IMG/VR virus record: IMGVR_UViG_3300046500_000077
Span: 1 to 30,800 of that record
Origin: a virus
Reading direction: 5' to 3' (one strand)
DNA length: 30,800 nucleotides
Shown here: positions 13,700 through 21,411 of the stretch, one piece after another
Numbering within the stretch: the stretch's first letter is position 1
How the letters are laid out: the number at the start of each line of letters is the position of its first letter
The notes under the pieces: model-generated
Seen by the model: only the letters and a program-made list of their open reading frames with translations
Database searches by the model: none
Told to the model about the DNA's origin: nothing
Position numbers and translations under genes: made by a program

Positions 13700-13721
13700 C
13701 ACCTCCGAAAATCCGGAGGTG
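13700..13721. promoter_or_regulatory. Operator-like palindrome, copy 5 (perfect arms)
   Basis: CACCTCCG / AAAATC / CGGAGGTG, between the 58-residue gene and thyX, 37 bases upstream of the thyX start. Confidence 0.8.
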
Positions 13722-13734
13722 ACCCCAACAGTCA

Positions 13735-13911
13735 TCAGACGAAGTCCGCGCCCCACTCAAGGAACTTCGCAAGGTCAAGCACTTCGTTCGGGTCAGGGTT
13801 CACGAACCCTGCCTTACGTATCTCAGCGGTTGCGATGCGGTACACATCCACGCGGTCAGCTACTACCCCGGTAGGAGTCGGGTCCTCAAGGGACGCATCA
13901 AGCCGCGCCAT
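13735..13911 (-). CDS. Hypothetical 58-residue protein
   Basis: ATG at 13911 overlapping the stop of the 68-residue gene by one base (TGATG), stop at 13735. The product begins [15 protein letters not shown], continues with a helix [17 protein letters not shown], and ends in [20 protein letters not shown]. It is acidic and soluble. The one-base overlap, normal codon pattern and filled gap make it convincing, although it is short. Function unknown. Confidence 0.7.
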   Translation of the reverse strand: MARLDASLEDPTPTGVVADRVDVYRIATAEIRKAGFVNPDPNEVLDLAKFLEWGADFV

Positions 13912-14117
13912 CAGCGCACTCCCCCGCCGTAGGTGTCAGCGAACCGAAGGCCATCGTTGATGCGAAGCACGCTGATCAGGTCCTGAGCCTCTTCGAGCGG
14001 CAGCGTGACCGTGCTGATGGTCTCGCCTTCCGGGTTGCGGGTCTGAAACTCCGTCTTGCCGTCCGCCTGCCCCGTGGTCTTGACCCGGTAACCGTTGGTG
14101 AGCTTGTACGTGGCCAC
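13911..14117 (-). CDS. Hypothetical 68-residue protein
   Basis: GTG at 14117 is chosen because AAAGGAGTTTTTCA precedes it. The product starts ATYKLTNGYRVKTTGQ and has a beta-rich first half (KTEFQTRNPEG, TISTVTLP) and a helix EEAQDLISVLRIN. The frame is open further upstream, but that part reads through the promoter-like motif at 14155-14171. It is coupled to the 58-residue protein. No family is recognised. Confidence 0.75.
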   Translation of the reverse strand: MATYKLTNGYRVKTTGQADGKTEFQTRNPEGETISTVTLPLEEAQDLISVLRINDGLRFADTYGGGVR

Positions 14118-14154
14118 TGAAAAACTCCTTTGTTTCGGTCTCTTCGAAGTGGTG

Positions 14155-14171
14155 CTAGGGAGTCGAATGCC
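14155..14171 (-). promoter_or_regulatory. Phage promoter-like motif, copy c
   Basis: Minus strand GGCATTCGACTCCCTAG followed at the fixed distance by CTTCGAAG. It drives the 68-residue/58-residue/thyX block. Its CCCTAG contains the stop codon of the upstream HNH gene, so it is partly coding. Confidence 0.65.
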
Positions 14172-14418
14172 AACCAGCGGCCCACTGGGCAAGCGTCTGG
14201 TCAGACTTGCTGAGGTTGCATGGGGCGCACGCCGGGATGACGTTGGACAGCACGTCACGGCCACCCCGGGCAATGGGCTTGATGTGGTCTAGGTGCTCCG
14301 CTGGTGCGTCGCAGTAGGCGCAGAGTCCGCCCCACCGTGCGAAGACCTCAGAGCGCTTGTAAGGGGCCGGTCTGACCCGTCGCTGAGACAGGTACAGACC
14401 GGCGTACAGGGGTTGCAC
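14155..14418 (-). CDS. Small free-standing HNH endonuclease
   Basis: An 87-residue HNH nuclease. C34-x2-C37, then HLDHIKPIARGG (the HH of the motif), DVLSNVIPACAPCNLSKSD with the Asn, second CxxC and final basic residues. It is a close paralogue of the HNH protein at 20346-20792 over the C-terminal 50 residues. GTG at 14418 directly follows the sigma-like gene's stop with weak SD, so translation is coupled. The last residues and stop are encoded by the promoter-like motif. A homing-type nuclease beside an essential early gene is plausible. Confidence 0.88.
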   Translation of the reverse strand: MQPLYAGLYLSQRRVRPAPYKRSEVFARWGGLCAYCDAPAEHLDHIKPIARGGRDVLSNVIPACAPCNLSKSDQTLAQWAAGWHSTP

Positions 14419-15345
14419 TTACTTGCGTCCACCACGGCCAAGGTTGATGGCGGCAGCCTCAGTGAGTTCCTTCGCCTCAACGTCATCCTTGGCAACGGCC
14501 TTGATGTACCGCTTCGCGAACGCCTTGTGACCCTTCACGCGGGCATCACGCGCCGGAATGATGTCCAGACCCAACGCGGCAGCCAGCCCGGGAAGGTCAC
14601 CAGCGTCCCCCGTGCCGTAGCACTGCACATCACCAATGCCGTACGAGAGACGAAGGGCGTTGGCCTGGTTGTCGCTCATGGTGGCAAGGATGGCGTTCAC
14701 AATGGCGTGCTTCTGCCGCCGCTCTTCGCTGGTGATGTCCTCAGCGGTGACCAGGTCATCCGGCACACCCAGGGAAGACGCCAGCCCCTCAGCCAGGCTG
14801 TAAGACGCCTGGTAGTCCCCCTGAGACACGGAACCGGCCGAAGGGCCATCCACGGTCACAGCCGGGGCGTCAAGGCTTGCAGCGCCCTGCCACGCCATCC
14901 GGGCCGCCTGTGCACGGTCCGCGCTGAGTCGACGTCCCTTCGGGGGCACGGTCTGAGCGAACTTCTCGGCAAGGTAGACATCCCCGTCAGCCTTCTCAAG
15001 CATGGACGCGAACACCTTCAAGGCGTCTTCGTCAGCGCCCTGGTTGCGGGCTTCCCGGACCTTGTCCTTGAGCGCGTTCTCAATGGTGGCCCACATGAAC
15101 GCGTAGAAGGCATCCACGGTGTCACCCTCGAAGCGGGGCAGGGCTTCGAACATGGCAAGCGCGCCATCCTGCCGGAAGTCCTCCCGGAAGTCCTCAAAGC
15201 GCATCCCGTTCTGAGTCATGCGACGGGCGGCAGCGTCAGCCAGCTTCTCAATGCGGCCGGTCATGGCTTCGTTGACAGCCTCAAGCCCGGCAAAGCCGTT
15301 CGTCTGAGCGTCAGCGATCAGGGCAAGGGTCAGGGTCTCGGTCAT
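14419..15345 (-). CDS. Phage sigma-70-like transcription factor
   Basis: A 308-residue protein. Residues about 48-105 (FEDFREDFRQDGALAMFEAL, RFEG, AFYAFMWATIENAL, KDKVREAR) follow the pattern of sigma-70 region 2: the core-binding helix with DLVQEG-like DFRQDG, then FSTY/W-like AFYAFMW and a basic helix. Residues about 206-280 (ERRQKHAIVNAILATMSDNQ, RLSYGIG, LAAALGLDIIPARDARVKG) resemble region 4 with a helix-turn-helix. The ATG at 15345 has AAGGAAACACC upstream; the frame stays open to 15618 but without SD. It should redirect host RNA polymerase to phage promoters, probably the repeated GGCATTCGAC motif (inference). Confidence 0.75.
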   Translation of the reverse strand: MTETLTLALIADAQTNGFAGLEAVNEAMTGRIEKLADAAARRMTQNGMRFEDFREDFRQDGALAMFEALPRFEGDTVDAFYAFMWATIENALKDKVREARNQGADEDALKVFASMLEKADGDVYLAEKFAQTVPPKGRRLSADRAQAARMAWQGAASLDAPAVTVDGPSAGSVSQGDYQASYSLAEGLASSLGVPDDLVTAEDITSEERRQKHAIVNAILATMSDNQANALRLSYGIGDVQCYGTGDAGDLPGLAAALGLDIIPARDARVKGHKAFAKRYIKAVAKDDVEAKELTEAAAINLGRGGRK

Positions 15346-15367
15346 GGCTGGTGTTTCCTTCCGGTTG

Positions 15368-15387
15368 CTCACTCGGGTTTGAGTGAG
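15368..15387 (-). other. Leader hairpin before the sigma-like gene
   Basis: Perfect CTCACTC / GAGTGAG stem with loop AAACCC on the minus strand, starting inside the promoter-like motif copy d. It might be a transcript-start stem or a regulator of translation. Confidence 0.4.
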
Positions 15388-15400
15388 TGAGTCGAATGCT
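15384..15400 (-). promoter_or_regulatory. Phage promoter-like motif, copy d (sigma-like gene)
   Basis: Minus strand AGCATTCGACTCACTCA, 39 bases before the sigma-like start codon. If the sigma-like protein reads this motif, its own gene is autoregulated. Confidence 0.6.
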
Positions 15401-15804
15401 CGGAAGGGGCCTGACCGGGTACCGGATCTCATGTGACGTGGGGCACACCCTGTTTTAGGCATGGGGGTGCCGCAGTAGGTCACGTGGGAGACAGAGCGGG
15501 TTAGACCCCTTGAGCGGGGTTCCGCTTGTCCGAAGATCCGGCCGGGCGCTTCGGCTTTGCTGGTCCTGAGTACATACGTTTTTGCGTAGGTCCGCAACGC
15601 CGTTAAGCGCTGAACCACCTGCTAGACCAGGGACCGGGGCAGACGGTTGCGCGTTGATTCGAAGGCGTAACCAGGCTCATCCCTTGGATGTACCGGTTTG
15701 GCATATGCCGGGGCTGCAAAGATCCTTCGTTACATAGGCAACGGTCCTTAGTTGCACCGTCAGGCAACTGAACTAAAGAATCTTGAAAACTCGCGTTCCG
15801 GTAC
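15401..15804. other. Noncoding region between DNA polymerase and sigma-like gene
   Basis: No convincing gene on either strand. It holds several dyads: AGTTGC/GCAACT within a larger TTAGTT/AACTAA hairpin (about 15750-15780), palindrome GGCATATGCC near 15702, and a locally AT-rich part (15715-15795). Being flanked by replication genes, it is the best candidate in the window for a replication origin or for a regulatory RNA. Confidence 0.4.
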
Positions 15805-15826
15805 CACCTCCGAAAATCCGGAAGTG
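15805..15826. promoter_or_regulatory. Operator-like palindrome, copy 6
   Basis: CACCTCCG / AAAATC / CGGAAGTG. Its right arm forms part of the terminator stem at 15821-15863. Confidence 0.75.
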
Positions 15827-15863
15827 ACTACCCGTGCACCAGCCGGACACAGGTAGTCACTTC
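15821..15863 (-). terminator. Terminator hairpin after DNA polymerase, fused to an operator arm
   Basis: A perfect 12-bp stem GAAGTGACTACC / GGTAGTCACTTC with a 19-base loop, downstream of the polymerase stop. The stem includes the arm of the operator-like palindrome, so repressor binding and RNA folding use the same bases. Confidence 0.6.
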
Positions 15864-15877
15864 GGATGTGACGGGGG

Positions 15878-17782
15878 TTACACGTCAGCGCCGTACAGGC
15901 TTCCCCATGAGCGCTTCCCAATCTCAGCCTCAGCCGTGATGGGCACCCCGAACAGGTCGAAGGTCATGCACTCCTGAATGGTGGCGGCAATGTCCGTTGC
16001 TTCCGCCTTCGGGACACTTGCAAGCACTTCGTCATGAATCGGCAGGCGGAGGTACGGCAACATGCCGCGCTCTTCCAGCGTGATCAGGCTCTGTCCCAGA
16101 CAGTCACGGGCAACGGACTGGCAGGCGTAGTTCACCACGGCGTACATGCGCTCACGGTCCAGCGGAAGGCGACGGCCCGTAACGCTCAGGTGGACCATGC
16201 CAGTCTCGTGAGCTTCGCGCTGCCAGCGGTTAGACATGCGCTTGATTTCAGGGAACACGCGGTCATACTCAGCGAACGTCCGGCGCATGTCTTCCGGGTC
16301 GGCACCAGTCTGCCGGGCAACGCCCTTGTACCCACCCCCGTAGACCTTGCCGAAGCCAGCGCCCTTGAACATCTTGCGGTCAGCCTTCGTGGCACCAGGA
16401 CCCTTGACCAGACGCGCTGTGTACATGTGGATGTCAAACCCGTTCGGGTATTCATCCTTCGGGTACGCGTCCGCGTTCTGAAACCCGTGCTTCATCCGCT
16501 TCACGTCAGCCAGCGCGGCAAGGACACGCATCTCAACGGCACTGAAGTCAGTGGACACCATGACGTGTCCCTCTTCGGCCATCAGCGCACGCCGGATCAT
16601 GTAGTCACCAGACGGCAGCGTTTGAAGCGCCGGACGGGTCACGCTCATACGTCCCGTGCGCGCCTGCATGCTGTTGATGAACGGGTGAATCCGGCCGTCA
16701 GAGTCCATCGTTTCAAGGAAGGTGCCCGTGTAGGCAGAGCGCCACTTACCGGCACGCTTGCTCTTGATGATGGCTTCGGCAAGGGGGTTGGGCTTGCGCG
16801 TGTTCATGCGCTCACCAGACTGGAAGTCAAGGTCAGCGAAGCGGTGCAACACAGCCTTGTCTACCTTGAGCGCCCCGGTTGCCGTCAGCTCATCCGGCTG
16901 CCACTCCTCCCCCATGCCCGCAAGGGCTTCCCGGAGCTGTGCAGGGGCGTTCACGTTGGTCACCCCGTAGCGGAGCGCCTTAGCTTCGAACACGGCTGCC
17001 TCTTCGGCAAGTTGAGCGTCAAGCCCCTTCGTGTACGGCACGTCAAGGACCATGCCCGTTCGCTGCATGATGGCGCAGATACGGGCTATCTCGTGTTCGT
17101 ACTGAATCAGCCGGGGGCGCACTTCCAACATGTCAAGCTCACGGTCAAGACAGGAGTCAAGACGGGCAGCAAAGATGGGGTCAAGTCCCGCGTACAGAAG
17201 GTAAGTCGGGTGCCACAGGTCGATACCCGCCCACCCGGTTGCCTTCGTGAGCTTGAGCGACCGGAAGACGGCCGTCAGGTCTCCCTGAGTGTCCGGGGCC
17301 TTCGGGTCCACGTACCACGCCATGAGGGGTTTGAGGGCAGTGCCCCGCCCACCTTCCTGGGGCTGCCGGGGGTCGACTAGACCGGCCTTGAGACGCGTGT
17401 CAATGGTCTTCGGGGCCATGGCCTCAATGGAGCCGTTGAAGCCGTCCCCGGACGCGTGCCGGTCAATCACAGCCCAGTCAAAGGGCGCGTTGTGAATCTG
17501 AAACTTCGTGATGAAGTCAAGGGCACGCCGGGCGTAGTGCTGGAAGTAGCCACCCAGTTCCCACAGGATCACCCACCCGGTATGCCGGTCACCAAACTGG
17601 ACCGTGCGAAGCCGGTAGGTGGGGCTGTAGATGTCAAGCCCCGTGGTCTCCGTGTCCAGCGCAATGGGGCCACGCTTGTTGGCCTCAACAACCCAGCGCT
17701 TGAACTCCTCAAGGTCATCAAGGTTCTCAGGCACCTTGACAGTCACCGGGTCACCGGCAATGGCGTAAGGGAACGTCTTCAT
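15878..17782 (-). CDS. Family A DNA polymerase with 3'-5' exonuclease
   Basis: A 634-residue replicative polymerase. The proofreading domain is intact: D43 and E45 (LDTETTGL), HNAPFDW with D102, and Y197-x3-D201. Polymerase motif A is TDFSAVEMR with D412, motif B is RKMFKGAGFGKVYGGG (about 469-484), and motif C is H583-D584-E585. There is no 5'-3' nuclease domain, as usual in phage enzymes. Start: ATG at 17782 after GGGAGGAGAGACCCA; a longer in-frame start lies in the operator-like palindrome. It lies just downstream of the primase-helicase. Confidence 0.97.
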   Translation of the reverse strand: MKTFPYAIAGDPVTVKVPENLDDLEEFKRWVVEANKRGPIALDTETTGLDIYSPTYRLRTVQFGDRHTGWVILWELGGYFQHYARRALDFITKFQIHNAPFDWAVIDRHASGDGFNGSIEAMAPKTIDTRLKAGLVDPRQPQEGGRGTALKPLMAWYVDPKAPDTQGDLTAVFRSLKLTKATGWAGIDLWHPTYLLYAGLDPIFAARLDSCLDRELDMLEVRPRLIQYEHEIARICAIMQRTGMVLDVPYTKGLDAQLAEEAAVFEAKALRYGVTNVNAPAQLREALAGMGEEWQPDELTATGALKVDKAVLHRFADLDFQSGERMNTRKPNPLAEAIIKSKRAGKWRSAYTGTFLETMDSDGRIHPFINSMQARTGRMSVTRPALQTLPSGDYMIRRALMAEEGHVMVSTDFSAVEMRVLAALADVKRMKHGFQNADAYPKDEYPNGFDIHMYTARLVKGPGATKADRKMFKGAGFGKVYGGGYKGVARQTGADPEDMRRTFAEYDRVFPEIKRMSNRWQREAHETGMVHLSVTGRRLPLDRERMYAVVNYACQSVARDCLGQSLITLEERGMLPYLRLPIHDEVLASVPKAEATDIAATIQECMTFDLFGVPITAEAEIGKRSWGSLYGADV

Positions 17783-17809
17783 TGGGTCTCTCCTCCCACG
17801 CAAAAGGGC

Positions 17810-17831
17810 CACCTCCGAAAATCCGGAAGTG
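17810..17831. promoter_or_regulatory. Operator-like palindrome, copy 7
   Basis: CACCTCCG / AAAATC / CGGAAGTG between primase-helicase and DNA polymerase genes, 28 bases upstream of the polymerase start. Confidence 0.75.
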
Positions 17832-17854
17832 ACCCCATGCGGTATGCGGTTGTG

Positions 17855-20290
17855 TCAGTCCTGAGCGAAGATGCCCGGACCCGTCTTCGAAGTGGCGCTA
17901 GGGAGTCGAATGCCTACCAGGGCCATCCCCTTAGCCGTACGCGTGCGAGTGATGCCGCGCTCTTCCATGGCCCCGTAGAACGCGCGACGGGTCCAACGCT
18001 CCTTGGCAGGCAGGTTCTCAGCCTCACACCAGTCAAGGTAAGCGTTGAACGCTTCGCCACCATCCATGCGGGCAGAGTCATCCGCCACCAGGACACCCGG
18101 GAAGAAACCCGCCAGCGCGTCACTGGTCTCCTTGTACTCCTTCGTGGCAGCGCTGATGCTGGCAGGGTCTTGCAGCCCGTCACGGAACCACTCAACAGCC
18201 CCACGGACAGCCCACGCGGCAATACCCTTCGCTTCGGCTTCCAGCTTCTTGTCAAGGCTGTAGTCCCGCTCATGCGGAGCAAAGAACCGGGTAAAGGGAA
18301 TCATCTTGACGCGTCGCCAGAGACCTTCGTCCTGACCCCGGAACTTCGGCTTATGGTTCGTCGCCAGCATGAGCAGAAACGAAGGCTTGAATTCGAAGAA
18401 CTCTTGCCGAAGGAACCGGGCGGCAATCATGTCCTTGCCCGTGACACGCTTGAGCACAGCCTCAGACATGGGCTTGCCGGACTCACCCTCAGACGCCATC
18501 ACCAGGCGCGAACCACGGAGCGCCGCAATGTCGTTAGGGATGCCGCCATTCGCCTTCTCTTCGAACGTGGCAAAGGGCGTGGTCTTGCTGATGGTCCGGA
18601 ACACACTGGACAGCGTGTCAGTCAGGACACTCTTGCCGTTCGCACCCTTCCCCCACAGCACACAGAAACACTGCTCATCCGTGTAGCCCGTGATGCCGTA
18701 GCCAATGATGCGCTGCATGTACGGCACAAGGTCAGGGTTGTCCGGGAAGACCTCAGTCATGAACTGTTCCCAGCGGGGGCAGGTGGCAGCCGGGTCATAC
18801 TCGATGTCAAGGCAGTACGTCAACATGTCAGCCTTGTCATGCGCCCGGAGCTTCCCAGTGCGAAGGTTCACGGTGCCGTTGCGGAAGCTCAGAAGGTGCG
18901 GCCGGTTGTCGAAGTCAGACGCCTCAACGTAGACCGTGGGGACCGAACGAAGCTCAGTCATCAGGTCATTGATGCGCGTGGTCATGGTGAACCCACGGGC
19001 TTCCTTGACCTTGCCAGCCAGCACCAGGGCAGCGCCCATGCGGTGAATCTCCTGACGCACCTTGACCTCAGAACGGGACCAGGTACGGCCGTTCCACACG
19101 TAGAAACCCAGACCAGGCGCGAACTTGATACGGCCATCGGACCAGGCAACCAGCGCGTGAGCGTTCATGGCGTCCGTGTCGCCGTAGCGCTCAAGGAGAC
19201 CAGCCAGGATGCGGGCAGCCTCATTGCCCTGGTCCCGGCTGACAATGTCCGCCCCGGTCGCTTCGCTCAACTCTTCGCTGACGGCTTCCCGTTGGGCCTC
19301 TTCCGGCTTCGCTACCGGCTTCGCAGACTTCACGGCCTTGTGCAGGCTCAGGGCAAACGCCATGGGCTCAGACTCGCGCCACTCAGTCAGGTCCGTCTTC
19401 GGTCCCAGCTTCGGAATGGGCAGCGCGTAGACCGGAATGCCGTACGCCTTGAGCCCTTCCGCAAGCGCCATGTTGAAGCCCTGCCCGGCTGTGTCGACGT
19501 CCCCACACGCAATGACCTGTGAACCCTTGAGCCCTTCGGCAAGCTCAGCCAGAAGGTCAGGGTTGGACACCAGGGCAGCGCCCCGGACCATCACCACGTC
19601 ATACCCCACGGAAACCGCTGTAAGCCCGTCTCCGGGCCCCTCAGTGACCAGGGTGACCCCGTAGCCGCCCTGACCCCGGAACACGCCGTACGGGGACCAG
19701 CGGAAGCCTTCCGGGTTGCGCAGAGACAGCCAACGCCCCGGGCACTCCCCCGTGATGTCACGCCCCTGCAAGCCACGCGGCATACCGACGAAGTCACACA
19801 GCGGCACAGTCACCCGGGGGAACGCCTTGAAGGAGCGCGTCAGGTACGGGAAGGGGTCATTCACATCCGGCCCGTCATACCCGATACCCAGTTCATACGC
19901 CGTGTCAGCGTCCATGCCGAAGCGGTCAGCAAGGTAGTCCCGGGCACGCTCCTGCCACTCCCCCTCTTCGGGCAGCCGGTCACGCGCGTCATCAACGTAG
20001 CCAGCAAGGGCGGCAGTCTGAGCAACACCCACAATGGCGGGCTTCTCCTTCGGGACCGTAGCGCCCTCACCATCAGCGTTGAACAGGTCCGGCCACGTCA
20101 GGCCAGCCGCCTTGACCACGTCACCCGTGGGGCAGCCGACACGGCACGTGATGCGGACCTTGTTGTCATCCCCACGCCAGATACGTAGCGACGGGTCAGA
20201 GTCTCCGTGCGACGGGCACAGGGTGATGTACCCGCCGTCTTCGTGCTCACTCACACCTTCGAAGTGGTCCAGCAACTCAACGAACAGCAC
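17855..20290 (-). CDS. Primase-helicase (zinc, Toprim and SF3 domains)
   Basis: An 811-residue multifunctional replication protein. The N-terminal zinc motif is C25, H28, C49, C53 (LCPSHGD, CRVGC). Toprim follows: VTEGPGDG (E217) and GDVDTAGQG (about 263-270, DxD), for RNA primer synthesis. The D5-type SF3 helicase has Walker A GKGANGKS (547-554), Walker B LVMASEGE (596-603), sensor N645 in ATNHKP, and arginine fingers in LWRRVK (R659-R660). GTG at 20290 has AGGAAGG seven bases upstream. The last 20 residues are encoded by promoter-like motif copy e. Confidence 0.95.
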   Translation of the reverse strand: MLFVELLDHFEGVSEHEDGGYITLCPSHGDSDPSLRIWRGDDNKVRITCRVGCPTGDVVKAAGLTWPDLFNADGEGATVPKEKPAIVGVAQTAALAGYVDDARDRLPEEGEWQERARDYLADRFGMDADTAYELGIGYDGPDVNDPFPYLTRSFKAFPRVTVPLCDFVGMPRGLQGRDITGECPGRWLSLRNPEGFRWSPYGVFRGQGGYGVTLVTEGPGDGLTAVSVGYDVVMVRGAALVSNPDLLAELAEGLKGSQVIACGDVDTAGQGFNMALAEGLKAYGIPVYALPIPKLGPKTDLTEWRESEPMAFALSLHKAVKSAKPVAKPEEAQREAVSEELSEATGADIVSRDQGNEAARILAGLLERYGDTDAMNAHALVAWSDGRIKFAPGLGFYVWNGRTWSRSEVKVRQEIHRMGAALVLAGKVKEARGFTMTTRINDLMTELRSVPTVYVEASDFDNRPHLLSFRNGTVNLRTGKLRAHDKADMLTYCLDIEYDPAATCPRWEQFMTEVFPDNPDLVPYMQRIIGYGITGYTDEQCFCVLWGKGANGKSVLTDTLSSVFRTISKTTPFATFEEKANGGIPNDIAALRGSRLVMASEGESGKPMSEAVLKRVTGKDMIAARFLRQEFFEFKPSFLLMLATNHKPKFRGQDEGLWRRVKMIPFTRFFAPHERDYSLDKKLEAEAKGIAAWAVRGAVEWFRDGLQDPASISAATKEYKETSDALAGFFPGVLVADDSARMDGGEAFNAYLDWCEAENLPAKERWTRRAFYGAMEERGITRTRTAKGMALVGIRLPSATSKTGPGIFAQD
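17898..17914 (-). promoter_or_regulatory. Phage promoter-like motif, copy e (DNA polymerase)
   Basis: Minus strand GGCATTCGACTCCCTAG with CTTCGAAG at the fixed distance. It lies inside the 3' end of the primase-helicase gene and encodes its GIRLPSATSK tail. Confidence 0.6.
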
Positions 20291-20322
20291 TGTTCAGCCT
20301 TCCTGTTGTCTTCGAAGGGATG

Positions 20323-20339
20323 TGAGTGAGTCGAATGCC
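20323..20339 (-). promoter_or_regulatory. Phage promoter-like motif, copy f (primase-helicase)
   Basis: Minus strand GGCATTCGACTCACTCA with CTTCGAAG at the fixed distance, 33 bases upstream of the primase-helicase start. Confidence 0.65.
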
Positions 20340-20345
20340 TGCCCC

Positions 20346-20792
20346 TCAGAACGGGTAGCCGGAACCGGCTGCAAGCCCGGGGTCAGGGCCAAACGTCAGC
20401 GACCACTCAGCAAGGGTCTTCGCGCCCTTGCTCAGGTTGCATCGCTGGCACGCGGGCACAATGTTGGACTCAACGTCAGCCCCTCCCTTGCTCAGGGGCT
20501 CAACGTGGTCAAGGTGCGTGGCGTGGTCACCGCAGTAGGCACACGCGTACTTCCAGCGGGCAAGGATGGCTGTGCGGCTGTACGCCACATGTTCCACCCC
20601 GTAGGACTCTGCCCGGCGCTTGTGCGTGATCTCATGGCGCTTGTCAGGGCTCAGCCGGGCGTAATAGCCCTTGATGTGCTGACGCTGACGGTTGCGGCGG
20701 CATGAGGCACAGGCGCTAGACGGCTTCTTGGCCTTCCCAGCTAGGAAAGACTCAGCGGGCTTCCCCCGCCCGCATAGTCGACAGACTTTCAC
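20346..20792 (-). CDS. HNH endonuclease with N-terminal zinc knuckles
   Basis: A 148-residue protein. N-terminal C4-x2-C7 (CRLCGRGK) and CASC form a zinc ribbon; a basic linker follows. The HNH core has CAYCG, HLDHVEPLSKGG, DVESNIVPACQRCNLSKG. It is a longer paralogue of the HNH protein at 14155-14418. The GTG start at 20792 overlaps the stop of the 39-residue membrane peptide (GTGA). Lying just upstream of the primase-helicase, it may be a homing-type nuclease or a replication-associated nickase. Confidence 0.9.
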   Translation of the reverse strand: MKVCRLCGRGKPAESFLAGKAKKPSSACASCRRNRQRQHIKGYYARLSPDKRHEITHKRRAESYGVEHVAYSRTAILARWKYACAYCGDHATHLDHVEPLSKGGADVESNIVPACQRCNLSKGAKTLAEWSLTFGPDPGLAAGSGYPF

Positions 20793-20908
20793 CAGACCCC
20801 CAATGCGAAGCCAAGGAACCAGCCCAGTGCAAACCCCAGGGGCTGAATGAGAATGCAGACGAACAGTTGAAGCGGACGGACACGAACCGGCTTACGCCTG
20901 TGGCTCAT
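20789..20908 (-). CDS. Small membrane peptide (39 residues)
   Basis: ATG at 20908 with AGGTGGGTTC upstream; it overlaps the end of the 60-residue gene by 17 bases and the HNH start by 4 bases (GTGA). The product has a basic N-terminus (SHRRKPVRVRP), then one hydrophobic segment (FVCILIQPLGFALGWFLGFALGV) with positive-inside topology. The two tight overlaps support translation. Function unknown; it is too short for ordinary ORF thresholds. Confidence 0.62.
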   Translation of the reverse strand: MSHRRKPVRVRPLQLFVCILIQPLGFALGWFLGFALGVW

Positions 20909-21074
20909 GAACCCACCTGACATCAGCGCCACGGGTCACAGCCACGAAGAGGGCATCCGCGTAACGGGCCCAATCCTTACGGGAGTTGACACCCGGGCGA
21001 AGCCAAATGGTCACCCCTTCGGACGCTGCCCGCACGTCCCCAATGGCAGGGGCAGAGTCAGCAGACAGGATCAC
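20892..21074 (-). CDS. Hypothetical 60-residue protein
   Basis: GTG at 21074 overlaps the previous stop by four bases (GTGA). Its ribosome binding site GGAGGTG, five bases upstream, is an arm of the operator-like palindrome at 21080-21101. The product has a basic middle (TIWLRPGVNSRKDWARYADALFV) and a beta-like end (RGADVRWVHEP). The DWARYADALF helix recalls small nucleotide-related phage proteins, but no family is certain. Confidence 0.68.
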   Translation of the reverse strand: MILSADSAPAIGDVRAASEGVTIWLRPGVNSRKDWARYADALFVAVTRGADVRWVHEPQA

Positions 21075-21388
21075 TCAGCCACCTCCGGATTTTCGGAAGT
21101 GACCTCAACGAAGTTCGGAGTCACCAGGCGCACATGTTCCGTGGTGATCCACTGAGCGGCAGCCGTCTTGCGCTTCACAAAGCCGGACTCAATCCCAGTG
21201 GGCTGAACCTTGAGCACGGGCACCAACACAGCGCCTACGCCCTCAACTTGAGCCTGTTTGGCAGTGGCCTCAAGGACCACAGCGTCAGCCATCCTGACCC
21301 GGTTCCCCTGACGTGCCGAGTAGGCCACCAGGTCCCCGGGGTGTAGTTCGTTGCCCGCGTAATCCGTGACAACGCCACGCTTAGCCAT
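21071..21388 (-). CDS. Hypothetical protein, C-terminus encoded by an operator
   Basis: A 105-residue protein, ATG at 21388 with AGGAGGTACTGAC upstream, a strong site. It has a beta-barrel-like pattern: GDLVAYSARQGNRVRMADAVVLEA, AVLVPVLKVQ, EHVRLVTPNFVEV, consistent with a small SH3- or KOW-like fold (weak inference). The last residues (VTSENPEVAE) are encoded by the operator-like palindrome at 21080-21101. It overlaps the 60-residue gene. Confidence 0.75.
   Translation of the reverse strand: MAKRGVVTDYAGNELHPGDLVAYSARQGNRVRMADAVVLEATAKQAQVEGVGAVLVPVLKVQPTGIESGFVKRKTAAAQWITTEHVRLVTPNFVEVTSENPEVAE
21080..21101. promoter_or_regulatory. Operator-like palindrome, copy 8, within coding sequence
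   Basis: CACCTCCG / GATTTT / CGGAAGTG. It encodes part of the C-terminus of the 105-residue protein and supplies the Shine-Dalgarno sequence of the 60-residue gene. Confidence 0.75.
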
Positions 21389-21411
21389 GTCAGTACCTCC
21401 TAACGCCTCAA

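Noticed and set aside
15346-15618. N-terminal extension of the sigma-like frame up to 15618
   Set aside because: The frame is open by chance in GC-rich DNA, there is no SD, it crosses a promoter-like motif, and the ATG at 15345 has a good SD.
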